A stretch of DNA of 64,000 nt from Streptomyces sp. NBC_01276. GTDB lineage: Bacteria; Actinomycetota; Actinomycetes; Streptomycetales; Streptomycetaceae. A model generated the notes under the pieces. The model was not told the origin of the DNA. It made no database searches and saw only the letters and a program-made list of their open reading frames with translations. This document shows positions 17,957-25,131 of the stretch, in pieces; position 1 is the first letter of the stretch, and each line of letters starts with the position of its first letter. The stretch spans positions 1,922,001 to 1,986,000 of the forward strand of contig NZ_CP108442.1 in the NCBI RefSeq assembly GCF_041435355.1, in the 5' to 3' direction. Made by a program: the position numbers and the translations under genes.

Positions 17957-18124
17957 TCAGTGAGAGCTGGCGGTACCGACGGATCCGGCCGAAGAGGGGC
18001 AGCCCGCACATCCGACCGTGCCGAGGCAGAAGCTGCCGCCCGTGGCGTCGGTCAGGTCCTCGATGCTGATGTCCTCGGTGTGGCCGGCCGACAGCTCGGC
18101 CGCGAGGATTCCATCGTCGATCAT
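17957..18124 (-). CDS. RiPP precursor peptide 2
   Basis: This 55-residue peptide is too short for ordinary gene calling. Its leader ends HTEDISIEDLTDATGG, and the core begins SFCLGTVGC, continues AGCPSSAGS and ends TASSH. The core has three Cys, several Ser and two Thr. Precursors 2, 3 and 5 share a CxG(T/S)xG...GCPSSAG(S/T) core plan. The start is ATG 18124, with AGGAG 7 bases upstream. The Gly-Gly before Ser31 is a good C39 site. It is 25 bp downstream of precursor 3. Confidence 0.9.
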   Translation of the reverse strand: MIDDGILAAELSAGHTEDISIEDLTDATGGSFCLGTVGCAGCPSSAGSVGTASSH

Positions 18125-18149
18125 TTGTTCTCCTGAGCGCGTCGAGACG

Positions 18150-18308
18150 TCAGTGCGATGTCGTGGTGCCGTACGAACCGGCCGAGCTCGGGCAACCGAA
18201 GGTGCCGGCCGAGCCGAGGCACCAGCCCGCGCCGCTGGCGTCGGACAGCTCCTCGATGGCTACGTCCTCGAAGAGGTCGAGGTCCGCTTCCGCGATGGTG
18301 TCGTTCAC
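18150..18308 (-). CDS. RiPP precursor peptide 3
   Basis: This 52-residue peptide starts at a GTG (18308) five bases after a strong AGGAGGT ribosome site. The leader carries LFEDVAIEELSDASGAG. The core begins WCLGSAGTFGC, continues PSSAGS and ends TTTSH. Two Cys, multiple Ser and four Thr are available for cyclisation or dehydration. The core aligns with precursors 2 and 5, with one insertion (TF) before GCPSSAG. A Gly-Ala-Gly replaces a plain Gly-Gly at the border, still within what C39 proteases accept in some families. Confidence 0.88.
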   Translation of the reverse strand: MNDTIAEADLDLFEDVAIEELSDASGAGWCLGSAGTFGCPSSAGSYGTTTSH

Positions 18309-18362
18309 TGTTCACCTCCTCTCGACAACAGAGGGTCCACACAGCGCCCTTGCAGGTCCGCG

Positions 18363-18524
18363 TCAGCTCCAGCTGAACGCGGTACCGATGCAGGCGGGGC
18401 AGGTGGTCGAACCGAAGGTGCCACCGGTGTTGGTCGTGCCACCGGCACCGGCCATGTCACCGAGCTCCTCGATGGCGATGTCGTCGAACTCCTCGACGAT
18501 CTCGATGTTCTGGGTGTTCTCCAT
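18363..18524 (-). CDS. RiPP precursor peptide 4 (divergent, Thr/Gly-rich core)
   Basis: This 53-residue peptide has a leader with FDDIAIEELGDMAGAGG. Its core is unlike the others: it opens with TTNTGGTFGS, has TTCPAC in the middle and ends GTAFSWS. Only two Cys remain, as CPAC, while Thr is raised. The central CP dipeptide is the one core feature kept in all five peptides. ATG 18524 follows GGGAGGTGA. It lies 47 bp after precursor 5 and 54 bp before precursor 3. The divergence suggests a second product series from the same enzymes. Confidence 0.9.
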   Translation of the reverse strand: MENTQNIEIVEEFDDIAIEELGDMAGAGGTTNTGGTFGSTTCPACIGTAFSWS

Positions 18525-18571
18525 GCTTTTCACCTCCCCTCAAAATTCGCGATACAGGCGGGAAAGGGCCT

Positions 18572-18718
18572 CTAGCCGAAGCTGGACGCAGTTCCGGCAG
18601 AGCTGGGGCAACCAGCCGACCCGACACAGAACGCGGTGCCCGCACCGGCCGTGTCCGCGAGTTCCTCGATAGCGATGTCCTCGTGCTGAACCGGGGCATC
18701 CAGAGTGTTGTTCTCCAT
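18572..18718 (-). CDS. RiPP precursor peptide 5 (first in the array)
   Basis: This 48-residue peptide is the shortest. The leader holds QHEDIAIEELADTAGAG. The core begins TAFCVGSAGC, continues PSSAGT and ends ASSFG. It has two Cys, five Ser and two Thr. Start is ATG 18718, eight bases after GGAGGTGG; the stop is TAG. It is the promoter-proximal gene of the array. Its core is the shortest form of the CxGSxGCPSSAG plan also seen in precursors 2 and 3. Confidence 0.9.
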   Translation of the reverse strand: MENNTLDAPVQHEDIAIEELADTAGAGTAFCVGSAGCPSSAGTASSFG

Positions 18719-18956
18719 TGTTTTTCCACCTCCATTCCGTCGGCACATGACGCGCCGGAATTTTCCCATGCCGAGGAGAGGCCGCACGGAAGTGCACCAC
18801 AGAACGGGCATGGAGAAATGAAACCGCACCACTGAGAAAGGGTGGGGAAGTCGAAAGAGGCAATTCCCGGAGCGCAGAGAGACGCGCGCCGCCCGACTCG
18901 GGCCGGAGATGCCGAAAACCGTCGGCGAACACGAGAAGGAGCCAGAGGAGGGCGAA
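18719..18956. promoter_or_regulatory. Upstream region of the precursor array; promoter not pinpointed
   Basis: This stretch lies upstream of the first precursor and should hold the promoter for the minus-strand operon. It is less GC-rich than its surroundings near 18760-18850. I looked for -35/-10 pairs and inverted repeats on the minus strand and found none convincing, so only the region is marked. Confidence 0.4.
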
Positions 18957-19196
18957 ATGACTTCGCGCCATCACGAGTACCCGCTCGACGACATTCGCGA
19001 GAGCCTCAACGAGCCCGCATGGGCAGGCAGAAGACAGGCAGGCAGGCAGGAGCTTCACTCACTGCTTCGCGAAGCCGCAGACGTGGCGGCAGTCAGGAGA
19101 GCCTGTCAGAAAAGGGCAACAACAAGCAGGCCGATCACGATGACCGCCGCGCTGATGCCGAAGATGGGTGCCCACTCTCGCAGGTCATCCCTATAA
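18957..19196 (+). CDS. Possible small divergent gene, 79 residues, unknown
   Basis: An ATG at 18957 sits five bases after AGGAGG. The first 25 codons (MTSRHHEYPLDDIRESLNEP) show Streptomyces-like third-position GC. After that the frame runs through a CAGG-type tetranucleotide repeat around 19018-19052 and loses coding character. Its 3' end overlaps the better-supported minus-strand gene at 19106-19288. It may be the remnant of a longer gene that has been frameshifted or truncated. I recognise no family. Confidence 0.25.
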   Translation: MTSRHHEYPLDDIRESLNEPAWAGRRQAGRQELHSLLREAADVAAVRRACQKRATTSRPITMTAALMPKMGAHSRRSSL

Positions 19197-19288
19197 GTCT
19201 TGTGGCCGCCACCCTGGGACCCACTGCCGGCTACAACGCCCGCAGATCCACTGTCCCCGCCGTAACCACCCGAGTCCCCGCCGTGCAC
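19106..19288 (-). CDS. Small Gly/Ser-rich protein with a C-terminal membrane span
   Basis: The frame ends in a clear single membrane helix (WAPIFGISAAVIVIGLLVVALF) directly before the stop, preceded by KTYRDDLRE and a flexible stretch with repeated GGDSGGYGGDSGS. From the GTG at 19288 it has 60 residues; the frame stays open to 19396, which would add 36 residues of poorer composition. Tail-anchored topology with most of the chain on one face is expected. It lies just upstream of the precursor array on the same strand, so an immunity or accessory role is possible but unsupported. Family unknown. Confidence 0.45.
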   Translation of the reverse strand: MHGGDSGGYGGDSGSAGVVAGSGSQGGGHKTYRDDLREWAPIFGISAAVIVIGLLVVALF

Positions 19289-20024
19289 AGAACTACCCCC
19301 GTAGTTTGTTTCGAACCCGTGCAGACGGCTTGTTTGGCACGGGCGCCCCGCCTTGGCGTTGGTCTCCGCCTGGCGTGTTCGCAACATTACGAACACGAAT
19401 GGGGCGTGTCAATTGCAGCCCCGAGCACTCCAAACCCCTCCCCGAAAGGGGACAAACTCGGACACAATCAGAACATTTTCCGCAGACCTCGGCACGCAAG
19501 ACGACACGCAAAGAGTGGCAATCCGGACATACTCCACAGGTAGTTGCACATTCAATTCCCGAAACCCTGCCGTCACTTGACCTCCCTTTACTTCCTCTTT
19601 GTGATTCCAGGCCCCGATCAGGGAAATTTGACTCGCGCGAATTCCCACTTCCTCGTGAATCCTCAACGGAGGCTCAATTCTGTTGAGCCTCCACTCCTCG
19701 GCCCCCGGCGATTCAACGGACGCGGCGACCGGCGCGTGGTCCCGCCGGCCACACTCTCGTCTGAGACCGTGCCCGAGATCTGCCATGTCCCGCTGCTGAG
19801 ACGTTCGTTGACCTCACCGCGGGCGGTCTTGGGGGTGGGTCTTCCACGTCGCGCGGACCGGGTGCTCGCTGCGGCCCCGGCGCGAGCGCGTCCTCCCCTA
19901 CTCCGGGTCGGCCGCATTCGCCGGCGCTCCGGCCGGGCCGGCTCCCCGGCAGATCGGGGTCCTCGCTCGGGCCACCCTGCTGCCGGTCATGGAGATCAAC
20001 CGGAAACAGACGGGGCAGTAGCAC
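19289..20024. other. Low-density region without a supported gene
   Basis: About 740 bp separate two minus-strand hypothetical genes. The part around 19390-19680 is clearly AT-richer than the rest of the window. Frames here lack coding bias and ribosome sites. The stretch from about 19850 to 20020 is GC-rich again and its plus-strand frame ends at a TAG at 20020, possibly the remnant of a gene end. I recognise nothing in it. Confidence 0.5.
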
Positions 20025-20537
20025 TCATCGGCCCAGCCGGTGCCGAACGTAGTCCGGCTGGGCCCCACCGAGCTCGATGTGGTTCTCGTCGAGTCCGTTG
20101 ACGATCCGCAGACAGCCCCCGGCGAAGGCGAACTCCACCGTCACCGTTCCGGCCGCCAGGTCACGGCCTGCCGGCAGCCACTCAAGGAGCGCGACCTCGC
20201 GCAGTTCCTGGCCGACGAACGGTTCGAGGCGCCCATCGCGCTGAGACCACTGGGGCGTCAGTTCGGACCACTCCCACCCGGCGATGTCCGCCGCGGTGTC
20301 GATCGTGTCCCAGCCGATCGAGAGCTCGTCGAACTTCCAGTGGCAGACCTCCACCTGGGCGCCGTCGAAGTCCAGCACCACCGGGCACTCGGCGAACCAG
20401 TCCCCGTCCTCGACGAAACGCACCACGGCGAACCGCGTCAACCGCCTGCCGGCGAGCGCCGCCAGCCGTGATCCGTGCGCCTGTCGAACCGCGTCGAGCC
20501 CGACCAGGAAGGACGGCTCGAAACCAGAGATCCCCAT
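20025..20537 (-). CDS. Hypothetical protein, 170 residues
   Basis: The frame has good coding bias from the ATG at 20537 (MGISGFEPSFLVGLDAVR). The protein is soluble and mixed alpha/beta in appearance, with repeated aromatic segments (EVCHWKFDELSIGWDTID, AGWEWSELTPQWS) and a hydrophobic C-terminal half (VTVEFAFAGGCLRIVNGLDENHIELGG). No signal peptide, membrane span or catalytic motif is visible. The length and style recall small hypothetical proteins of Streptomyces accessory regions. I cannot name a family. It stands alone between low-coding stretches. Confidence 0.65.
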   Translation of the reverse strand: MGISGFEPSFLVGLDAVRQAHGSRLAALAGRRLTRFAVVRFVEDGDWFAECPVVLDFDGAQVEVCHWKFDELSIGWDTIDTAADIAGWEWSELTPQWSQRDGRLEPFVGQELREVALLEWLPAGRDLAAGTVTVEFAFAGGCLRIVNGLDENHIELGGAQPDYVRHRLGR

Positions 20538-20982
20538 CTTCACCGCCTGAGTCTCCCGGCCTTCTGCCCGGTCGGCCAACACGTATCGACCAGCCGGATG
20601 CCCCGAACCACTTGACGGATCGGACCGGAGCGCGACGACGGAGTCCGTCCCCGAACCGCCGGCGCAGCTCGGGTGGCTTCCCCATGCGAAAAGCCGCCCC
20701 TCGAACCGGGTTCGACGTCCCGTCCGAGAAGCGGCTCTTCCGTGCTGATGCGCCGCCAGGGGAGACGGCGGGCGCGCGTCAGGCACGCCTCAAGAAGTCG
20801 CCCATGGCGCGAGCGCACCCAATCGTTCCCACGTCCCGCACACGCGCGGACTTCCATTCCCACTACCGCTCGACTCCCCTCACGGCTCACTGTCTGTGCA
20901 GGTGGTACCGGATATTTCCGCGCGTGCGGGAAGCCGACGACGGGGCACTTCCCCGGGGCGTGTCGGGAAGCGTGGGGTGTCC
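20538..20982. other. Intergenic stretch before the IS630 copy
   Basis: These 445 bp lie between the start of the hypothetical gene and the left end of the IS630-like element. Open frames on both strands are shadows with poor codon use. The promoter of the hypothetical gene should lie at its left end; I see no clear motif. Confidence 0.5.
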
Positions 20983-20990
20983 TATTGATC
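20983..20990. repeat. Left terminal inverted repeat of the IS630 copy
   Basis: TATTGATC here is the exact inverse of 22087-22094. The leading TA is probably the target dinucleotide. Confidence 0.6.
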
Positions 20991-22052
20991 ACAAACTCAA
21001 AGGGTTCCCGTCCAGGACGTAGCGGACGTGCGGGCCGCCGAAGTAGCCGCGCACCATGTGTGGTTGACGCTGGTGTCTGTGGAAGAATCTGCGGGTTTCG
21101 GCGGCGAGTTCGGCCTGGTTCCTGGCCCGGTGGGTGTGGGGCAGGCTGCGTTTGAGGTCGGCGTTTACCAGCTCGTCCGGGTTCAGCTCGGGTGAGTACG
21201 AGGGCAGGAAGTGCAGCTCGATCTGGTCCCGGTGGCCGGCGAGCCAGGCCCGGACCGTCTTCGAGCGGTGGGCCGAGTGCCGGTCGACGATCAGGTGGAT
21301 CTTCCGGTCGAAGTGCCCGACGATCCGGGCGAGGAAGCGGCACACATAACCTTCGCGTCGAACGACTCGGTGAAGACCATGAAGTGCATTCGGCCGCGGG
21401 TGCTGATCGCGGACATCGCGTTCACGGAGAACCGGTTCCCGGTGCGGCGGACGATGGGAGTCGTGCCTTTGGCGCCCCAGGTGCGGCCGGTGACCTGGTC
21501 CGAGCGGATCCCGACCTGGTCAGCGAAGAGGACTTCGCCATTCTCCGCGTTCGCCCTGGCCCGGATCGCCGGCCAGGTCTCCTCGTGCCAGACCCGAACC
21601 GCTTCCGCGTCCTGCTCGACCGCCCGCTTGTCCGGACGCTGGAAGGTCAGCCCCCAACGCCTGAGGCACTTGCCCACCCCGGGCTCGGTGAAGCGGACCC
21701 CATACAACTTGAAGATCATCTCGCCTATCTGCCCCCGCGTCCACAGCTGACCCGAGAGTCCCAGGTCGGAGGGGATGTGATCGAGGACAGCCTGCCGAAC
21801 GGCGGCCTGCTCGGCCTCCGACAGGACCTGGTGCTCACCCACGCGACGGCCACGCGGGCGGGACAGCAGTGCGTCCCGACCTCCGGCCTGCCACTTCGCC
21901 CACCAGTTGTCCACGGCCTTCACCGACACCTTGAACAGGGCGGCAACCTCCACCCGGTCCAGGCCCTCCACCAGCGCGGACACCGCCAGCAACCACGCGG
22001 CCTCCTGCGCATCCGGCGACCAAGCCCGCGCATCCCCCACCAGATCACTCAC
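20989..22052 (-). pseudogene. IS630-family transposase, broken by a 2-base insertion
   Basis: The N-terminal frame (22052 to about 21340) has a helix-turn-helix region (VEVAALFKVSVKAVDNWWAKW) and the first catalytic Asp in GEVLFADQVGIRSDQ. The C-terminal frame (from about 21345) has LIVDRHSAHRSK with the second Asp and PSYSPELNPDELVNADLK with the catalytic Glu. The join is at an ATGTGTGCC sequence near 21338-21346. Removing one TG restores a continuous VMCRFLARIVGHFDRK reading. This looks like a 2-bp slippage, not a programmed shift, since no A-run is present. The catalytic triad survives across the two frames, so inactivation may be recent. Confidence 0.8.
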
Positions 22053-22086
22053 GCACCGTCAACGAGCCTGAACGCAAAGCGATTCG

Positions 22087-22094
22087 GATCAATA
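22087..22094. repeat. Right terminal inverted repeat of the IS630 copy
   Basis: GATCAATA here is the inverse of the left end at 20983-20990. It lies within what was the 3' part of the IS110 reading frame. Confidence 0.6.
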
Positions 22095-23265
22095 TGGGTT
22101 TGGTCAAGCCGATGGGGCGGGTTGGGGTTCGCGGAACGTGCCGTCGCGGAGCATCGCGAAGAGGACGTCGGGTCGTCGCCTTGCGAGCTGATCTTTTTGT
22201 CGCAGCAGATGCGGGATGCCGGGTCGGCGAGGGAGGCCAACACGGAGAGGAAGAAGGCCCGTTTGAGCTGCTTGTTTCCTCTCCGGGAGGGTCGCTCGCC
22301 CCGGATCGACGAACCCGAGTTGCGAGTGGCCGAGGCGAGGTCGGCGCAGGCGGCGAGGTGGGCGGCGGGGAACGAACTCCGTCGCCCACGTCGATGAGGA
22401 TCCTGGCTCCGGTCCTGACGCCGATGCCCGGCATCGAGGTCAGGACCTTGGAAATGGAGTGGGCCCCCAGCAGTTCCTCGATCCGCCAGGCCAGCAGTTT
22501 CCGCTGGTCAAGGGCGGCGGTCAGCGATCCGGCCAGGCTCGGGACCATCAGCGCGGCCGCGTCCGTGTCGGGAACGGCCGCGGTCTGCTCGTACAGCGCG
22601 GTGAAGATCTCCTCGACCAGTCGCTCGGCCATCCTCGGGGCCTTCGACCGCAGCAAGGTCACGAGCCTGCGGCGTCCGGCCTTGCGGATCTGGGCCGGGG
22701 ATCCGAACCGTTCCAGCAGAGTGAGGACGGCCGGGTGCTGGACGCGCGGGCCCAGGACGCGCTCCAAGTGGGGTGGATCTGCGTGAGCAGGTCCCGGAGC
22801 CGGTTGCTCATCCGGGTTGCTTCGCCGGCCAGGTCGTCGTCGAACCTGACGATCATCTCGAGCTCGGCGATGGTCTCGTCTTCGAGGTCGACCGAGCGGA
22901 TCGTATGGGGCATGACGCGGGCGGCATCGGCGATGACGAAGGCGTCACGGGCGTCAGTCTTGGCCTCGCCGGGGTAGAGGTCGGTGATCCGCCACACCGT
23001 CAGCCCGGGCAGATAGGCAACCGGCAGCCCATGCCCCGTGCCACCGCCAGCGGCAGGGCGCCGATAGAGGCGGACTGGCCCACGATCACCAGCACGGTCC
23101 CGTGTTTGACCTTCAGCTTCCCGAACACCTCGCGGAGCTTGGGCTCGCTGTTGGGAGCCGTTTGCCGAAGACCTTCTTCCCGGCCGGGGTGACGGCAGTG
23201 GCGTGATGTTCGCCCTTGCCGACATCCAGGCCGAGGAAAGCGCCGATGTCACTGACGTCGATCAC
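22095..23265 (-). pseudogene. IS110-family transposase, multiply frameshifted and truncated
   Basis: Pieces of a DEDD transposase appear in order but in different frames. The start is GAFLGLDVGKGEHHATAV (from GTG 23265) with the first Asp. Then come VLVIVGQSASIGALPLAVA, EAKTDARDAFVIADAARVMPHT, the transposase_20 part LTSMPGIGVRTGARILIDVGDG (frame 22384-22770), and a final RLDQTH piece. At least three frame changes are needed. VGQSAS stands where relatives usually have VDQ, so an acidic residue seems lost too. The 3' end is cut by the IS630 copy. The element is clearly dead and older than the IS630 insertion. Confidence 0.8.
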
Positions 23266-23908
23266 GCGCCTCCTCTGGTCCTCCCCGCCTGGCCGTCCCA
23301 CGGCACCGATCGCCACATCCACATTACGAAGAGCCTCCCGACCTGCGAAGGCCGGTGGTCATGCCCCTAATCAGCGGCCTGTCGATGCCTCCAGAGACGG
23401 TGACACCACCCCTCAGGCCACGTGTTCGACAGGGGGAGAAAGTCATGCCAACTCCGGAGGCCGGGCGCCCCATTGCGGGGCCACCAAAACGGCAATGGGG
23501 GGAAGCGGCGGCCGTCAGCTGGAACGAGCGAACGACCACGCATCATCCGCCACAACTGCCCTGCCCCAAGAGTGGTTTCGGGCCGTTTGGCCCGTTCGCC
23601 TCCACCCCAGAGGCGCCGACCATGTGACCTGAGTCACTTTGCGAAGCTTCCGTTTCATGCCGCCCGCTGGAGAAAACCGCTGATGGAGCCTACAGGTGAT
23701 CGAGAAACGCCCGCATTCCAGCCCGTGAGAGGTTGCACAATGGGCGCCTGAAGCTGGTTGACGCCAACAAACTACGATAGTTAGATGAGTTCTGCAGTCG
23801 CCGCAAAACCACGCGGCAGGGATTTGGAGACTTACCGATAGAGAATTCAAGTAAGGCGCCTTCCCTTTCATTCTGGCTGCTCGAAAGATTCCCAGAAAGG
23901 TGAGATAG
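23266..23908. other. Intergenic region upstream of the second peptide locus
   Basis: These 640 bp hold no supported gene; frames on both strands have poor codon use. The left part should contain the remaining IS110 end. The right part (from about 23750) is AT-richer and contains a promoter candidate for the CCCT precursor. Confidence 0.5.
23758..23787 (+). promoter_or_regulatory. Candidate sigma-70 type promoter of the second peptide locus
   Basis: TTGACG at 23758-23763 and TAGATG at 23782-23787 are separated by 18 bases, close to the Streptomyces HrdB pattern. Transcription would start near 23794, leaving a leader of about 115 bases before the precursor ATG at 23909. The assignment rests on the motif and position only. 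Confidence 0.4.
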
Positions 23909-24043
23909 ATGCAGATCCGTTCCATTGCAACCGCCGAGACGCGGAACCAGACCCAGCAGGTGGCACTCTCCGACGCCAACCGCACCGAGGCCGTCCTGGT
24001 CCCCGGCGCGTGCTGCTGCACCGCGGCTATCGCCCGCCGGTAG
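23909..24043 (+). CDS. RiPP precursor with C-terminal Cys-Cys-Cys-Thr core
   Basis: This 44-residue peptide is absent from ordinary gene calls. ATG 23909 follows AAAGGTGAG at good spacing. The leader is hydrophilic with VALSDANRTEAVLVPG before the core. The core is Ala34, Cys35-Cys36-Cys37, Thr38, then AAIARR to the end. Next in line are SagB-like, ocin-ThiF and YcaO genes, so the CCCT run would become consecutive thiazole/thiazoline rings plus a methyloxazole or methyloxazoline. The trailing Arg-Arg is unusual and may be trimmed. No double-Gly site is present, in contrast to the first locus. I do not know a described precursor with this sequence. Confidence 0.88.
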   Translation: MQIRSIATAETRNQTQQVALSDANRTEAVLVPGACCCTAAIARR

Positions 24044-24077
24044 TCGTCTGAGCGCGGAGAAAACTCCGACATGTGAA

Positions 24078-24108
24078 GGGTGGCCGGGACCCTGCGTCCC
24101 GGCCACCC
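24078..24108 (+). terminator. Hairpin after the CCCT precursor (attenuator)
   Basis: Thirteen bases at 24078-24090 pair perfectly with 24096-24108 around a 5-base loop. No T-run follows. It lies 34 bases after the precursor stop and 36 bases before the next start. Partial termination or RNA protection here would raise precursor over enzyme levels, as suggested for the hairpin in the first locus. Confidence 0.65.
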
Positions 24109-24144
24109 GCCTCGGAATCAACAAGACTCTGGAGGGTTGACCCC

Positions 24145-25068
24145 GTGGCAGAGAATCCACTGGTAACACTCGACGAAGTGCGGAATGCGCTGGTCACCAC
24201 AGAATGCCGCAGTCTTTCCGCTGGATTCGAATCCCTCGGCCTTCGGACCCATGAGGCGCGATTCGACAACCTCGGCCAGGCAGCGCTGCCGCGCGTCGCG
24301 GAGGAATTCCTGCTGGCCAGCCGAAACCGGCGGCACGACCGGGACACCCAGCTCTCCGTCACGCATTACTTCACCGATCCGGTGGCCCTGGCCCTGTCCC
24401 GGCTCGGCAAGGAGGCCCCCGAGGGCTTACGCCTGGCGCTGCCACCGGGCAGCGAGCCCGAGGCATCCCTGACCGACGCGGTGGCGGGCCGCCGCAGTGT
24501 CCGGGATTTCGCGGGCCTCCCGGTTACCCTCGACGACCTCGCCACGATCCTGCGCTACGCCAATTCGGAAACCGCCGAGATCGACGCTGTCCTGGAATCT
24601 GGCAGCGAAGTTTCGCTGCGCCTGCGGACCGTACCCAGCGGCGGCGGACTCTATCCGGTCGAAGTCTGGATCGGGGCCCTGAACATACCAGGAGTGGCAC
24701 CTGGTATCTACCGGTATCTGCCGCACGAGGATTCCCTGGCCATGCACGGCGGCGCAGACATGCTGAACGCTGCAACGGCCGCTGTTATGGAGAGTGGAAG
24801 CACCGAAGCGCGGCTGGGCGCCGGCTTCGTCCTGCTGGTCGCCCAACCGTGGCGCGCCATGCGCAAATACGGTCCGCGTGGAATGCGTTTCGTGTTCCAC
24901 GAAGCTGGCGGAATCAGCCAGAACATCCATCTGGCGGCCACTGCACTCGGACTTGGCAGCCTGGACAGTTCCAGCTTCTACGACGACGACATGGACGACG
25001 CTCTGGGGCTCGACGGTCTCTTCCGCACCGCCGTTCACCTGATCATCCTGGGGCATGTGTCGCCCTGA
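24145..25068 (+). CDS. SagB-like nitroreductase-fold azoline dehydrogenase
   Basis: This 307-residue protein begins at GTG 24145, eight bases after GGAGGG. It has an N-terminal helical region and then the SagB nitroreductase domain: AVAGRRSVRDFAGLPVTLDDLATILRYA, VPSGGGLYPVEVWIGALNIPGVAPGIYRYLPHEDSL, and the C-terminal FHEAGGISQNIHLAATALGLGSLDSSSFYDD. It should oxidise thiazolines or oxazolines to azoles with FMN. It is much shorter than the SagB-type enzyme of the first locus (510 residues), so the two systems are not recent duplicates. A TTA codon lies at 24427-24429, suggesting dependence on the bldA tRNA. Confidence 0.88.
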   Translation: MAENPLVTLDEVRNALVTTECRSLSAGFESLGLRTHEARFDNLGQAALPRVAEEFLLASRNRRHDRDTQLSVTHYFTDPVALALSRLGKEAPEGLRLALPPGSEPEASLTDAVAGRRSVRDFAGLPVTLDDLATILRYANSETAEIDAVLESGSEVSLRLRTVPSGGGLYPVEVWIGALNIPGVAPGIYRYLPHEDSLAMHGGADMLNAATAAVMESGSTEARLGAGFVLLVAQPWRAMRKYGPRGMRFVFHEAGGISQNIHLAATALGLGSLDSSSFYDDDMDDALGLDGLFRTAVHLIILGHVSP

Positions 25069-25131
25069 CAAAATATCTCCGTTGTCGTTACGGCCGCCGG
25101 TTGATTTCGCGTGCCGATTGAGGAGCCTTTC

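Larger units (their letters stand above)
20983..22094 (-). mobile_element. IS630-family insertion sequence (frameshifted copy)
   Basis: The element of about 1.1 kb carries one transposase gene, split by a frameshift, between short inverted ends. The left end reads TATTGATC from 20983 and the right end is its exact inverse at 22087-22094. Beyond these 8 bases the ends match only partly. IS630 elements insert at TA, consistent with TA at the outer edge of both ends. The transposase stop codon lies inside the left repeat, a compact layout. The right end touches the decayed IS110 gene, which seems to be the insertion target. Confidence 0.75.

Noticed and set aside
18540..19058. Minus-strand frame of 172 residues covering precursor 5
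   Set aside because: It is in another frame than the precursor, has no ribosome site and lacks coding bias. The 48-residue precursor explains the region better.
21338..21346. Programmed ribosomal frameshift in the IS630 transposase
   Set aside because: No slippery A-run or similar heptamer is present. A simple TG duplication explains the break.
23515..24072. Minus-strand frame of 185 residues opposite the CCCT precursor
   Set aside because: Poor codon use, no recognisable domain, and it lies opposite a precursor with a good ribosome site.
23925..24140. Plus-strand 71-residue frame overlapping the CCCT precursor
   Set aside because: It is a shifted frame without a ribosome site and runs through the hairpin. 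The precursor frame fits the locus.
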